Assembly: GCA_963617965.1 (NCBI GenBank)
Contig: CAVEQO010000025.1
Location: forward strand, 1-36,838
From: UBA6382 sp963617965
GTDB taxonomy: Bacteria; Bacteroidota; Bacteroidia; Bacteroidales; Bacteroidaceae
Reading direction: 5' to 3'
DNA length: 36,838 bases
Below are positions 6,510 to 15,455 of this stretch, piece after piece; position 1 is the stretch's first letter; each line of letters begins with the position of its first letter. Below the pieces are notes generated by a model. It worked only from the letters and a program-made list of their open reading frames with translations, had not been told where the DNA came from and ran no database searches. The position numbers and the translations under genes were made by a program.

Positions 6510-7808
6510 ATGGAAAGAAAGACAATCTATCTCTGCCTCGCCCATATGAGCGAGGCCGGTTTGGAACAGAAATACGTGAAGGAGGCGTTCGACACCAACT
6601 GGGTGGTGCCGATGGGACCCAACGTAAATGCATTCGAGAAAGACCTGGAGGCGTTTGTGAACAGGAGACCCTCCAAGTCTCCCTTGGGGGAAGACCAGAA
6701 ACCGCTTGACCGCAAGGTGGTTTGTCTGAGTGCCGGTACGGCGGCGGTGCATCTGGCACTGATCGGCTGCGGTGTGAAGGCAGGGGATGAGGTGCTGGTG
6801 CAGTCGTTCACGTTCTGCGCTTCAAGCCACCCGATAACCTATCTCGGTGCGAAGCCGGTGTTTGTGGGGTCTGAAGGCGAGACATGGAACATGGATCCGG
6901 TCCTTTTGGAGAAGGCCATTGTTGACCGCAAGGAGAAGACAGGTGAATATCCCAAGGCCATAGTGCCCGTGGCACTCTACGGCATGCCTTACCGCATTGA
7001 CGAGATACTGGCGATAGCCGGCAAATACGGGATTCCTGTTGTGGAGGATGCTGCCGAGGGCTTGGGCTCCCGTTTCGATGGTCAGACGCTCGGCACGTTC
7101 GGCAAATACGGTGTGCTGTCGTTCAACGGCAACAAGATGATTACCACCTCGGGCGGCGGCGCGCTGGTATGCCGCAGTGCGGAGGATGCCGACAACGTCA
7201 TGTGGTATGCCACACAGGCGCGTGACGCCTATCCTTATTACCAGCACACGGCCATTGGCTACAACTACCGCATGAGCAATGTGTGTGCCGGTATCGGCCG
7301 CGGCCAGATGACGGTGCTGGATGACCACATAGCGCATCACAGGCATGTGGAGGCTCTCTACGAGGAGTTGCTGGAGGATGTGGACGGCATACGTATGCAC
7401 AGCCAGCCCGCCGACCCGCGCTATGATGCCAATTTCTGGCTATGTGCGGCGGTGCTGGCTCCAGGAGTGAGAATACGGGGGCAGGAGAACGTCTATAGGG
7501 AGGTGATAAAGACGGCAGTAGGCGGTGCCGCAGGTGTCATACATGCCGTTGATTCCGCCGTGACCGACTGCCAGCCCAACGACAATGTGGAGGCCTTGCG
7601 CGTGTTCTTGCTCAACAAGAAGATAGAGTGCCGCCCGGTGTGGAAGCCCATGCACAAACAGCCGGTGTATGCCGGAGCTCCGGTATACACCAACGGAGTT
7701 GAAGAGGAAATGTTCAGGACTGCCTTCTGTCTGCCTGCCGGCCCGTGGGTGACTGACGAAGACGTGAAGTATATCGTGGACAGTATCAGGGAGGCTATGG
7801 CGGTATAG
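6510..7808 (+). CDS. DegT/DnrJ/EryC1-family PLP aminotransferase
   Basis: A 432-residue sugar aminotransferase-like protein. The start (IYLCLAHMSEAGLEQKYV) and DTNWVVPMGPNVNAFE resemble PglE/WecE-type enzymes that aminate UDP-linked keto-sugars for surface glycans. SAGTAAVHLAL and VEDAAEGLGS bind the cofactor; the Schiff-base lysine is K209 in SFNGNKMITTSGGG. It is longer than the usual 370-390 residues because of two insertions: a Pro/Lys-rich one after residue 50 and one near residues 325-360 (GGAAGVIHAVDSAVTD). The exact substrate is not deducible. No glycan genes adjoin it; a fragment of its start occurs at 570. Confidence 0.85.
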   Translation: MERKTIYLCLAHMSEAGLEQKYVKEAFDTNWVVPMGPNVNAFEKDLEAFVNRRPSKSPLGEDQKPLDRKVVCLSAGTAAVHLALIGCGVKAGDEVLVQSFTFCASSHPITYLGAKPVFVGSEGETWNMDPVLLEKAIVDRKEKTGEYPKAIVPVALYGMPYRIDEILAIAGKYGIPVVEDAAEGLGSRFDGQTLGTFGKYGVLSFNGNKMITTSGGGALVCRSAEDADNVMWYATQARDAYPYYQHTAIGYNYRMSNVCAGIGRGQMTVLDDHIAHHRHVEALYEELLEDVDGIRMHSQPADPRYDANFWLCAAVLAPGVRIRGQENVYREVIKTAVGGAAGVIHAVDSAVTDCQPNDNVEALRVFLLNKKIECRPVWKPMHKQPVYAGAPVYTNGVEEEMFRTAFCLPAGPWVTDEDVKYIVDSIREAMAV

Positions 7809-7815
7809 GTTGCGG

Positions 7816-8340
7816 TCAAGCGTTCTCCGCTCCGTTTCCGGCCGTTATCACATTTTTGTATTCGCTTTCGAAATTGGGGGTGAAGACGCCTTTGCCGAGT
7901 TTCTCCCTTATCTCTTCCGGCGACCAGAAGCGTCCGTCGGCCAGTTCCTCCTTGTCGGGGGTGACGGGCAGGTCGTAGACGGTGCGGAACACGAAGACCA
8001 GTTCCCGTTCCTTTTCTGACTCGAAGACATAGTGGGTTACGCGGTCAGGCGTATAGCCGGTTATCCCTATTTCTTCCCTGACCTCGCGGCGCAGGGCCTG
8101 TTCCACGCTCTCGCCAAGATCCACATGACCGCCCACGGCGGTGTCCCATTTGCCCGGCTGGATATCTTTCCAGTCGGGCCTTTTTTGTAGGAACAGTTCG
8201 CCTTTGCTGTTGAACACGTGGAGGTGTACCACGGGGTGAAGCCGCTTGGTGCCGCTGTGCGCTTCCCTGCGTGTCATGGCTCCCGTGATGTTGCCCTGGT
8301 CGTCCACCTCCGGCACGAGGCTGTCGAGGGAATCTTTCAT
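7816..8340 (-). CDS. Nudix hydrolase
   Basis: A 174-residue protein with a perfect Nudix box at residues 71-93: G71, E77, R85-E86, E89-E90, G92. The upstream part (VHLHVFNSKGELFLQKR, then PGKWDTAVGGH) resembles the YfcD/isopentenyl-diphosphate-isomerase-like branch. It should hydrolyse a nucleoside-diphosphate-linked substrate with Mg2+; which one is unknown. The ATG overlaps the queA stop codon as ATGA, implying translational coupling. The gene ends 7 bp from the convergent DegT stop codon. Confidence 0.85.
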   Translation of the reverse strand: MKDSLDSLVPEVDDQGNITGAMTRREAHSGTKRLHPVVHLHVFNSKGELFLQKRPDWKDIQPGKWDTAVGGHVDLGESVEQALRREVREEIGITGYTPDRVTHYVFESEKERELVFVFRTVYDLPVTPDKEELADGRFWSPEEIREKLGKGVFTPNFESEYKNVITAGNGAENA

Positions 8341-9572
8341 TTTGTCTGTCGGGGGATAAGGATGGAACTGTCGCCATAGCTCAGGAAACGGAATCCGTTG
8401 TCGAGGGCGTAGCCGTAGATTTTCTTCCAGTCGTCGCCGACAAATGCCGACACGAGCAGCAGCAGGGTGCTTTGCGGCATGTGGAAATTCGTTATGATGC
8501 GGTCTGCGACATGATAGGTGTAGCCCGGGGCGATGATTATCTGTGTGGTGGTGTGGATGGCGTCGTGTCCGTGTGCATCCATCCACTGCAGTATGGCTCT
8601 GAGCGAATCGGCGGTTGCCGTGGCGGCGCACTGCGGCGTGGTGTCGTAGGGCATCCACTGGCCTATGTGCAGATCCGTTTCACGGATGTCGGGATCCCGC
8701 AGCATTTTGAGACCTATGTAGTAGAGGCTCTCGAGGGTGCGCACGCTGGTGGTGCCCACTGCGGTGCAGTGCCCCCCGTGAGCCAGCAGACGCTCTATGT
8801 TGCGGCGCGTGATGCAGATGTATTCGGAGTGCATCTCGTGGCCGGCTATTTCTTCGCTCTTGACGGGTCTGAACGTGCCAGCCCCGACGTGGAGCGTCAC
8901 CTCGTCGCGTTCTATGTGGCGTGCGTCTATCGTGCGGAACACCTCATCGGTGAAGTGCAGGCCTGCCGTGGGGGCGGCTACCGACCCGTCGATTCTGGAG
9001 TAGACGGTCTGGTAGGTTTCCTTGTCGCTTTCCTCGGTGTTGCGGTTGAGATAGGGTGGTATGGGCAGTTCACCGGCCGCTTCAAGTATTTCGGCAAACG
9101 AGCAGCCGCTGTTCCACGAGAACCTTACGACAACGCCTGTTGCCGTCTCCCCGGCTTTGTCGGCGCACAGGGTGACAGCCGTTCCGTTGACCGTGAGCTG
9201 CAGGCTGAGGCTTCCCTCTTTCCACTTCTTTCTGTTGCCGACCAGACACTGCCACTCGCACTCCTCGCGCCGGTCGAAATTCTGCTGGTAGTCGTTGGGG
9301 TTGTGCGGCTCGAGGCAGAAAATCTCTATGGCGGCGCCTGTGGACTTGCGGAAACGCAGCCGCGCCTGAATGACCTTGGTGTTGTTGTAGACGAGCAACG
9401 AGCCTTCCGGCAGGAACTGCGCTATGTCGCTGAACGTGTGCCGGCTGATGCGCCCCCTGTCGTAGACAAGCAGTTTCGACCTGTCGCGCGGCACCATGGG
9501 GTAGCGCGCTATGCGTTCGGGTGGCAGGGCGTAGTTGTAGTCGCTGATGTGTATGTGCCGCGGATCTGTCAT
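8337..9572 (-). CDS. queA: S-adenosylmethionine:tRNA ribosyltransferase-isomerase
   Basis: QueA transfers and isomerises the ribosyl group of SAM to 7-aminomethyl-deazaguanine in tRNA, giving epoxyqueuosine. Family hallmarks are YNNTKVIQARL near the N-terminus, the central APTAGLHFT, HVGAGTFRPV, and NFHMPQSTLLLLVSAF near the end. The 411 residues exceed the roughly 350 of the E. coli enzyme, mainly through extra sequence after residue 85. The ATG at 9570-9572 begins the conserved part; the longer frame upstream has no family similarity. It lies 70 bp after the sigma-factor gene with no clear promoter between. Confidence 0.92.
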   Translation of the reverse strand: MTDPRHIHISDYNYALPPERIARYPMVPRDRSKLLVYDRGRISRHTFSDIAQFLPEGSLLVYNNTKVIQARLRFRKSTGAAIEIFCLEPHNPNDYQQNFDRREECEWQCLVGNRKKWKEGSLSLQLTVNGTAVTLCADKAGETATGVVVRFSWNSGCSFAEILEAAGELPIPPYLNRNTEESDKETYQTVYSRIDGSVAAPTAGLHFTDEVFRTIDARHIERDEVTLHVGAGTFRPVKSEEIAGHEMHSEYICITRRNIERLLAHGGHCTAVGTTSVRTLESLYYIGLKMLRDPDIRETDLHIGQWMPYDTTPQCAATATADSLRAILQWMDAHGHDAIHTTTQIIIAPGYTYHVADRIITNFHMPQSTLLLLVSAFVGDDWKKIYGYALDNGFRFLSYGDSSILIPRQTK

Positions 9573-9642
9573 GACCGGGAGTCCTGTGTCATTCTGCAAA
9601 ACCGGAAAAACATTTTCATGGCGATCCTCGGGCAAGTAAGGG

Positions 9643-10500
9643 TCAGAGGTATTTTTTGAGCACCTGTATGTTTGCCTTCTCGTTGATGTGCTTGATGGCC
9701 TGTTCCTTGATCTGGCGCACACGCTCGCGGCTGAGTCCCATGATCTGCGCCACCTCTTCGGCCGTGTGCTCGCGCTGCCCGATGCCGTAGAGCATCTCGA
9801 GCACTTTCTGCTCCTTGCCGGTCAGGCACTTCAGGGCCACGCCCAGATCGGTGGACAGCGACTCGTGTTCCATGTGTGCGTCGGTGGGACGGTCGTTCTC
9901 GTAGGTCATGTTGTCGGCCATTGAACTGGTCTCGTCGTTCTGGTACGGGGTGTCCACCGATATCTTCTTGCCGGTGCTGCCGATGGCGAGAGCCACCTTG
10001 TCCACTTCGGCATTGACTATTTCCGCCAGTTCCTCGGCCGACGGCTCGCGCTGGTTGATCTGTTCGAACTCGACCTTGGCTTTGTTGAGCTTGCTCTGGA
10101 ATCCCACCTGGTTGAGGGGCATGCGCACTATGCGGCTGTTCTCGGAGATTGCCTGCAGGATGCTCTGGCGAATCCACCACACGGCATAGGAGATGAACTT
10201 GAACCCCCTCGTCTCGTCGAATTTCTCGGCGGCGCGTATGAGACCGATGTTGCCCTCGTCGATCAGGTCGTTGAGCGAGAGCCCCTGGTTGCTGTACTGC
10301 TTGGCCACGCTGACCACGAAACGCAGGTTGGCGCATACGAGCTTCTCCATGGCTTTAGTGTCGCCCTTGTGGATTTTCTGGGCGAGAATCACCTCTTCTT
10401 CGGTTGAAATCATGGGGATGCGGCTTACCTCGCTGAGATAACTGCCGATACCGGCTTCCTGCCGGTTCGTGATGCCTTGTACAATCTTGAGTTGGCGCAT
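9643..10500 (-). CDS. rpoD: RNA polymerase sigma-70 factor, RpoD/RpoS family
   Basis: A 285-residue sigma factor of the short Bacteroidetes primary type, lacking region 1.1. Region 1.2 is YLSEVSRIPMISTEEE. Region 2 has LRFVVSVAKQY and FDETRGFKFISYAVWWIRQ, which bind core polymerase and melt the -7 element. Region 4 ends with GLSRERVRQIKEQAIKHI, the helix-turn-helix for the -33 element. The start MRQLKI matches family members, so the longer frame to 10566 was rejected. Some positions (SRIPMIS; GFQSKLNKAKVEF after NQV) differ from the sequence I remember for primary Bacteroidetes RpoD, so a group 2 paralog is possible. Confidence 0.85.
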   Translation of the reverse strand: MRQLKIVQGITNRQEAGIGSYLSEVSRIPMISTEEEVILAQKIHKGDTKAMEKLVCANLRFVVSVAKQYSNQGLSLNDLIDEGNIGLIRAAEKFDETRGFKFISYAVWWIRQSILQAISENSRIVRMPLNQVGFQSKLNKAKVEFEQINQREPSAEELAEIVNAEVDKVALAIGSTGKKISVDTPYQNDETSSMADNMTYENDRPTDAHMEHESLSTDLGVALKCLTGKEQKVLEMLYGIGQREHTAEEVAQIMGLSRERVRQIKEQAIKHINEKANIQVLKKYL

Positions 10501-10543
10501 GTTCTGGTGTTTGAACGGTTTTTGTCGTTGTGCGGCACGGAGT

Positions 10544-10637
10544 CCCGCAAACAATTGCGGGCGCATGATTTCCCGTCAGAAAGGGTACTCCTGCTCAACG
10601 AGGGCACAAAGTTGCAAAATTGTTCGCTGATTCCAAA
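10544..10637 (-). promoter_or_regulatory. sigma-factor gene promoter and leader hairpin
   Basis: Minus strand TTTG (10637-10634), 19-nt spacer, CAACTTTG (10614-10607): ideal spacing with one deviation in the -7 box. The roughly 100-nt leader carries a hairpin with 7-bp arms CCCGCAA (10544-10550) and TTGCGGG (10555-10561). Confidence 0.55.
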
Positions 10638-10690
10638 GAAAACGGCACGGTTTTTGATGCGGCAGCGGGCGGGGGAGGTTAAAAATCCTT

Positions 10691-10737
10691 AAAAACGGAG
10701 TTTTGCTGCGTTTTTGCTTGCCGCAGGTGCCGTTTTT
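10691..10737 (-). terminator. terminator of the cstA operon
   Basis: AAAAACGG (10691-10698) pairs with CCGTTTTT (10730-10737), with an inner CTGCG/CGCAG stem. On the minus strand the outer arm ends in a T run. The first arm overlaps the GNAT stop codon, so termination would follow directly on translation. Confidence 0.6.
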
Positions 10738-11345
10738 TACTTTATAGCGGCATCGTCCTTGGTGGCGGCGGTGGTCTTGCGGGTCATGTGCCACATGAGA
10801 TGCCCTCCCCACGATGCCTCGTTTGCCACTGTGAAGCCCAGCGAGGTGTAGAGTTTCTGTGCTTTGGGGTTGCCCTGATCCACGAGCAGCCCGGTGCATG
10901 GAAGACCCATCTGCCGGGTCTTTTCGAAGCTTGCCGTGAGCAGTCGGGTGGCAATGCCTTCACCGCGGTACATCTGTTTCACGCACAGCGAGTCGAGATA
11001 CAGTTCCCCTGCCTGGGTCTCGTTGTCAAGCGAAGAGAAGTCGCGCCCGAACCAACGCTTCATGCCTTCCACGAAGGGCTTGCGCAGTTTGAGCAGCATG
11101 GCACCGTCGTAGCTCACGAGCGCACCGGCAACGTTGTCTTCATCGGTGTCGTATGCGATGAGGGTGTTGAGGTAGCTGTATTGCGTGTCGCCGGTTTCCA
11201 CAAGGCTTGTCATGAACTCGTGGAAATCGATGTCGGTGTGTTCCGGGCCGTAGAACCACTTGCAGCAGTCGGGGTTCATGGCCTCCATGATGAGCGAGGC
11301 GATTTCCGACGCTTCCTGTTTCTGTGCGGGGCGTATGGTGATCAT
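10737..11345 (-). CDS. GNAT-family N-acetyltransferase
   Basis: A 202-residue GNAT protein. ITIRPAQKQEASEIASLI is the usual first strand and helix; LYLDSLCVKQMYRGEGIATRL (written in two parts: LYLDSLCVKQ, MYRGEGIATRL) holds the acetyl-CoA pyrophosphate loop R-G-E-G; GNPKAQKLYTSLGF is motif B. Substrate unknown. The ATG overlaps the stop of the DUF2027 gene as ATGA, making it the third gene of the cstA operon. Confidence 0.85.
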   Translation of the reverse strand: MITIRPAQKQEASEIASLIMEAMNPDCCKWFYGPEHTDIDFHEFMTSLVETGDTQYSYLNTLIAYDTDEDNVAGALVSYDGAMLLKLRKPFVEGMKRWFGRDFSSLDNETQAGELYLDSLCVKQMYRGEGIATRLLTASFEKTRQMGLPCTGLLVDQGNPKAQKLYTSLGFTVANEASWGGHLMWHMTRKTTAATKDDAAIK

Positions 11346-12091
11346 TGGTTGCAGGTGTGTTTTGCAGTCTCAGTGGACGATTGCCTGGCGGCGTGGCCGT
11401 TGTCTGCCACGGCCACGGTAAGCACCGGGGTGGTAAAAAACTCATTCGGTCTGAACAGGTGCGGTTTGTAGAATCTGGTCAGGTCAAGGCGTATCTCAGC
11501 ACTGACGGGGGTCTTGAGCGTGAAAAGGCGGTCTTGCTTGAAAGCCAGAGCCTGCAGACAGATGTGCTGCAGTTCGTTGAGCGTGCCGGTCTCCACCGTC
11601 TCCACGTATACCTTGGTGTTAGGCTCGGCGGTGTCGGTATGGCGCAGCCGCCAGACATCGCCGTCTCCGCACAGCAGGGTATAGCTGACGTAGTAGTTGG
11701 AATCGTTGACGAAATAGACGTCGAAGTCGCTTTTGGAAAGGCCCGACGGCCCGTTGGGCACTCCCTGCAAGGATTGTGCCGCCGGTTCGAAGCACAGGAA
11801 CAGGTTGAGGCAGTCGCCGCCCTTGCGTTCCCTTACGGGAGGCTTGTAGGTGACGGGCCTGTCGGCTGGTTCGGGTCCGGTTTCCGTGGCTGCGGCCTTT
11901 TCTTCTGTATGCGTGACGGCGGCTCTGATGCGTTTCTCCTTCTCCGGGTTTGCCACCACGCACTTGTGTATGGGCACAGGAATCTCGAAACCGTCTTCGT
12001 CTTCCACGATCACGGTGTCGCGGCCCTGGAAGCCGGTCACGCGGCCGCCGCCCACACTGTCAAGGAATCTGACCTTGTCGCTGATGTCCAT
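11342..12091 (-). CDS. DUF2027-domain protein lacking the Smr domain
   Basis: The N-terminus (SDKVRFLDSVGGGRVTGFQG, then VEDEDGFEIPVP) is diagnostic of the Bacteroidetes DUF2027 family, and NLFLCFEPAAQ plus DFDVYFVNDSNYYVSY continue it. Members I know have about 350 residues and end in a Smr (MutS2-type) nuclease-like domain. This one stops at 249 residues after a low-similarity tail, so the Smr domain is absent; no frameshifted Smr sequence is visible, as the GNAT gene starts at once. The ATG shares one base with the cstA stop (TAATG). Function unknown. Confidence 0.8.
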   Translation of the reverse strand: MDISDKVRFLDSVGGGRVTGFQGRDTVIVEDEDGFEIPVPIHKCVVANPEKEKRIRAAVTHTEEKAAATETGPEPADRPVTYKPPVRERKGGDCLNLFLCFEPAAQSLQGVPNGPSGLSKSDFDVYFVNDSNYYVSYTLLCGDGDVWRLRHTDTAEPNTKVYVETVETGTLNELQHICLQALAFKQDRLFTLKTPVSAEIRLDLTRFYKPHLFRPNEFFTTPVLTVAVADNGHAARQSSTETAKHTCNQ

Positions 12092-13578
12092 TATCTGCCG
12101 GTTTTGCTGATTTCGCCGGGGAGTTTCCGCTTCCACAACATGAACCACACACAAGCAGCCAGAGAACAGGCTATGCCGACTATGTAGGAGAGGTGTTCGC
12201 CCAAATCCAGACTGTAGTGGTCAACGCAAATGTAGGTGACGCATACGCAAACCATGAACATGCCGGGTATCAGGGTGATGGCATACGGCTTGTTGAGCTT
12301 TGCGAGGTATACGGTTATGGCGAAGAACGTGAAAATGGAGAATGTCTGGTTGAACCATGCGAAATAGTGCCACAGGGTGTCGAACCTGACGAAGAGCAGC
12401 ACCGTGCTGATTATGAGCACCGGCACGCACAGCAGCAGGCGTTTTATTACCTTGTTCTGCTTGAGCTTGAACATGTCGGCGGCGATCAGGCGGGCGCACC
12501 GCATGGCCGTGTCGCCGGTCGTGATGGGGGCTATGACCACGCCGAGTATGGCGAGTATGGCACCGGTCGTGCCGAGCCAGTCGTTGCACATCCTGTCAAC
12601 GAAAATACCCGGGTTCACGGAACCGCTGTTGGCGTCATACATGGCGTTGTAGATCTTTGCGTAAGGGGTGTCGCCCGGCACGTCGGTAAGACCGCTGGCG
12701 AACTGCAGTGCGGCGGCAGCCCAGATCATGGCCACTATGCCTTCCACTATCATTGCCCCGTAGAACACGCGGCGACCGTATCGCTCGTTTTTGAGGCATC
12801 GCGCCATCATCGGGCTTTGGGTGGCGTGGAATCCGCTCACCGCACCGCAGGCGATGGTGATGCACAGGCCGGGGAACATGGGCAGATCGCTGTTGGGGTC
12901 GTGGTTGACAAAGGCTTCGTCTATTTCAGGCAGAGCACCTGTATCGTAGATGAAGATGCCGAAAAAGAGGAAGACCACCATAAGCAGCAGCACGACTCCG
13001 AAGAGCGGGTAGATCTTGCCGATAATCTTGTCTACCGGCAGGGTGGCGGCAAGCATATAGTAGATGAAAATCACCACAACCCAGAACCAGTAGCCGTCCA
13101 GTCCCGCAATGTTGCCGGTTATGTTGTTGAGCAGTCCGGCGGGTGTCTTGACAAACACCGCCACCACGAGAATCATGAGCAGCAGCGCCAGTATGCGCTG
13201 GCTGACGCGCGCGGCGTTGCCCAGTTCGTCGCCCACGATTTCGGGCAGGGAAGCCCCGTTGCGCTTGAGCGATATCATGGCTGCGATGTAGTCGTGTACC
13301 GCACCCCCGAAAATACAGCCTAACACAATCCAGAAATAGGCGGCCGGACCGTACAGGAGTCCAAGTATCGTGCCGAAGATGGGACCGGTGCCCGCAATGT
13401 TGAGGAACTGTATGAGAAACACTTTCCACGTGGGCATCGGTATGTAGTCCACGCCGTCGCGCAGGGCGTAGCAGGGAGTAGTGCGGTTGGGATCGGGCTG
13501 GACTATCTTTTCCACTATTTTGCCATAGACCGCGTAGCCCGCAACGAGGCAAAGCAAACATACAATAAAGGTATACAT
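12091..13578 (-). CDS. cstA: carbon starvation protein CstA-family transporter
   Basis: A 495-residue multi-pass inner-membrane protein. Family motifs include NIAGTGPIFGTILGLLYG and FGGAVHDYIAAMISLK near the N-terminus and AVSGFHATQSPMMARC in the middle. CstA proteins import peptides or pyruvate during carbon limitation; the substrate here is not deducible. The start MYTFIV at 13578 begins the first membrane helix; the longer frame runs into the promoter. It leads an operon with the DUF2027 and GNAT genes and is divergent from fhs. Confidence 0.88.
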   Translation of the reverse strand: MYTFIVCLLCLVAGYAVYGKIVEKIVQPDPNRTTPCYALRDGVDYIPMPTWKVFLIQFLNIAGTGPIFGTILGLLYGPAAYFWIVLGCIFGGAVHDYIAAMISLKRNGASLPEIVGDELGNAARVSQRILALLLMILVVAVFVKTPAGLLNNITGNIAGLDGYWFWVVVIFIYYMLAATLPVDKIIGKIYPLFGVVLLLMVVFLFFGIFIYDTGALPEIDEAFVNHDPNSDLPMFPGLCITIACGAVSGFHATQSPMMARCLKNERYGRRVFYGAMIVEGIVAMIWAAAALQFASGLTDVPGDTPYAKIYNAMYDANSGSVNPGIFVDRMCNDWLGTTGAILAILGVVIAPITTGDTAMRCARLIAADMFKLKQNKVIKRLLLCVPVLIISTVLLFVRFDTLWHYFAWFNQTFSIFTFFAITVYLAKLNKPYAITLIPGMFMVCVCVTYICVDHYSLDLGEHLSYIVGIACSLAACVWFMLWKRKLPGEISKTGR

Positions 13579-13610
13579 GATGAGTTTTTTGAAAAATCCA
13601 AAATTCCGTG

Positions 13611-13639
13611 CAAAATTACTACATTTCACAATTGCGCAA
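13611..13639 (-). promoter_or_regulatory. cstA operon promoter
   Basis: Minus strand TTG (13639-13637), 18-nt spacer, TAATTTTG (13618-13611), about 33 bp before the ATG. It is back to back with the fhs promoter. Confidence 0.6.
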
Positions 13640-13657
13640 TACTGTTTTCTTCAACAA

Positions 13658-13692
13658 TTGACGGACGGCGTGTGAAAAAATCGCTACTTTTG
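13658..13692 (+). promoter_or_regulatory. fhs promoter
   Basis: TACTTTTG (13685-13692) matches TAnnTTTG; the nearest TTG (13658-13660) leaves a long 24-nt spacer. The ATG follows at 13734. Confidence 0.55.
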
Positions 13693-13733
13693 CCGACAGA
13701 CCATTCACATCAACCATTATATATTGTAGCATT

Positions 13734-15401
13734 ATGAAGTCAGACATACAGATAGCCCGCGAAGCCAGGCTGAAGCCCATTGCCCAGGTGGCGGCATCGC
13801 TCGGGATAGAGAGTGCGGACATCGAGCCTTACGGGCACTACATTGCCAAATTGCCTCTTGCGCTTATTGACGAAACCAGAGTGAGCAGGAGCAAGCTGAT
13901 ACTTGTGACGGCCATAACGCCCACCAAGGCGGGCATAGGCAAGACCACGGTGAGCGTGGGGCTTGCCATGGGACTGTGCCGTGTAGGCAAGAAAGCCATC
14001 GCGGTGTTGCGCGAGCCTTCGCTTGGCCCGTGCTTCGGCATGAAGGGCGGGGCGGCAGGCGGCGGTTATGCCCAGGTGCTGCCCATGGACAAGATCAACC
14101 TCCATTTCACGGGCGACTTCCATGCGGTCACGTCGGCCCACAACATGATTTCGGCATTGCTCGACAACTATATCTACCAGCACCGCGACGAAGGCTTTGC
14201 CTTGAAGGAAGTCCTGTGGAAACGCGTGCTTGACGTCAACGACCGCAACCTGCGCTACATCGTCACCGGACTCGGTGCCAAGACCAACGGGGTGACAGCC
14301 GAGAGCGGCTTCGACATTACCCCTGCCAGCGAGATCATGGCGGTGCTGTGTCTGGCAAGCGGTCCCGATGACCTGCGCCGCCGCATAGAAAACATACTGC
14401 TCGGCATCACGGTCGACGGCAAGCCGTTCACTGTAAAGGATCTCGGGGTTGCCGGGGCTGTCTGCGTGCTGTTGGCGGATGCCCTCAAGCCCAACCTCGT
14501 GCAGACGGTGGAGAACACCCCTGCCATAGTGCACGGCGGCCCGTTCGCCAACATAGCCCATGGCTGCAATTCGGTTCTGGCCACCAAAATGGGACTCAGC
14601 CTTGCGGACTACGTTGTGACGGAAGCGGGCTTCGGAGCGGATCTTGGGGCCGAGAAGTTCTATGACATCAAGTGCCGCAAGTCGGGACTCCGTCCTGCGC
14701 TGACGGTGATAGTGGCCACGACCCAGGGACTGAAGATGCACGGCGGCGTTGCCCCCGACGCCATCAGGGAGCCCAATATGGACGGGCTGGCGGAAGGTAT
14801 CAGAAACCTTGACAGGCATATTGCCAACCTGCGGTCTTTCGGACAGCCGGTGGTGGTGTGCTTCAACCGTTTTGCGACCGACACCGACGAAGAGATAGAG
14901 TTCTGCCGCCGGCATTGTGCCGAGACGGGAGTGGGTTTCGCCGTGAACAACGCTTTCAACGAGGGCGGCAGCGGCGCGGAGACCCTGGCCCGCCTCGTGG
15001 TTGACACTATCGGCAACAATCCGTCGTCGGATCTGAAGTTGTGTTATGCCGACACGGACTCCATACAGGCCAAGGCCGAGGCCGTGGCAAAGCGTGTCTA
15101 CGGGGCCAAGGCCGTGACTTTCAGTGCCGCCGCCAAGAAGATGCTTGCCAAGATCGACGGGCTTGGGGCCTCGCGCTTCCCTATATGTGTCGCGAAGACG
15201 CAATACTCGTTCAGCACCGACGCCAAGGCCTACGGTGTGCCAAGGGACTTTACGGTGAACATCCGTGACATAGTCATAAACATGGGTGCGGAGTTCGTGG
15301 TGCTCATTGCGGGCGACATAATGCGCATGCCGGGATTGCCGAAGAGTCCGCAAGCCGAGCGCATAGACATAGTCAACGGCGAGATAGAGGGACTGTCGTG
15401 A
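13734..15401 (+). CDS. fhs: formate--tetrahydrofolate ligase
   Basis: A 555-residue enzyme making 10-formyl-THF from formate, THF and ATP for one-carbon metabolism. The ATP-binding loop TPTKAGIGKTT is at residues 62-72. REPSLGPCFGMKGGAAGGGY, FHAVTSAHNM and the C-terminal GDIMRMPGLPKSPQAERID are family signatures. Full length. trmO follows after 54 bp without an obvious promoter. Confidence 0.97.
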   Translation: MKSDIQIAREARLKPIAQVAASLGIESADIEPYGHYIAKLPLALIDETRVSRSKLILVTAITPTKAGIGKTTVSVGLAMGLCRVGKKAIAVLREPSLGPCFGMKGGAAGGGYAQVLPMDKINLHFTGDFHAVTSAHNMISALLDNYIYQHRDEGFALKEVLWKRVLDVNDRNLRYIVTGLGAKTNGVTAESGFDITPASEIMAVLCLASGPDDLRRRIENILLGITVDGKPFTVKDLGVAGAVCVLLADALKPNLVQTVENTPAIVHGGPFANIAHGCNSVLATKMGLSLADYVVTEAGFGADLGAEKFYDIKCRKSGLRPALTVIVATTQGLKMHGGVAPDAIREPNMDGLAEGIRNLDRHIANLRSFGQPVVVCFNRFATDTDEEIEFCRRHCAETGVGFAVNNAFNEGGSGAETLARLVVDTIGNNPSSDLKLCYADTDSIQAKAEAVAKRVYGAKAVTFSAAAKKMLAKIDGLGASRFPICVAKTQYSFSTDAKAYGVPRDFTVNIRDIVINMGAEFVVLIAGDIMRMPGLPKSPQAERIDIVNGEIEGLS

Positions 15402-15455
15402 CGGCAGCCTTTGAACCCTCCCGCATACAACCGTGAATCCTGTGCCGCACCATTT

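Noticed and set aside
8472..9659. 395-codon open frame on the plus strand
   Set aside because: Antisense to queA, which is unambiguous; no recognisable motif.
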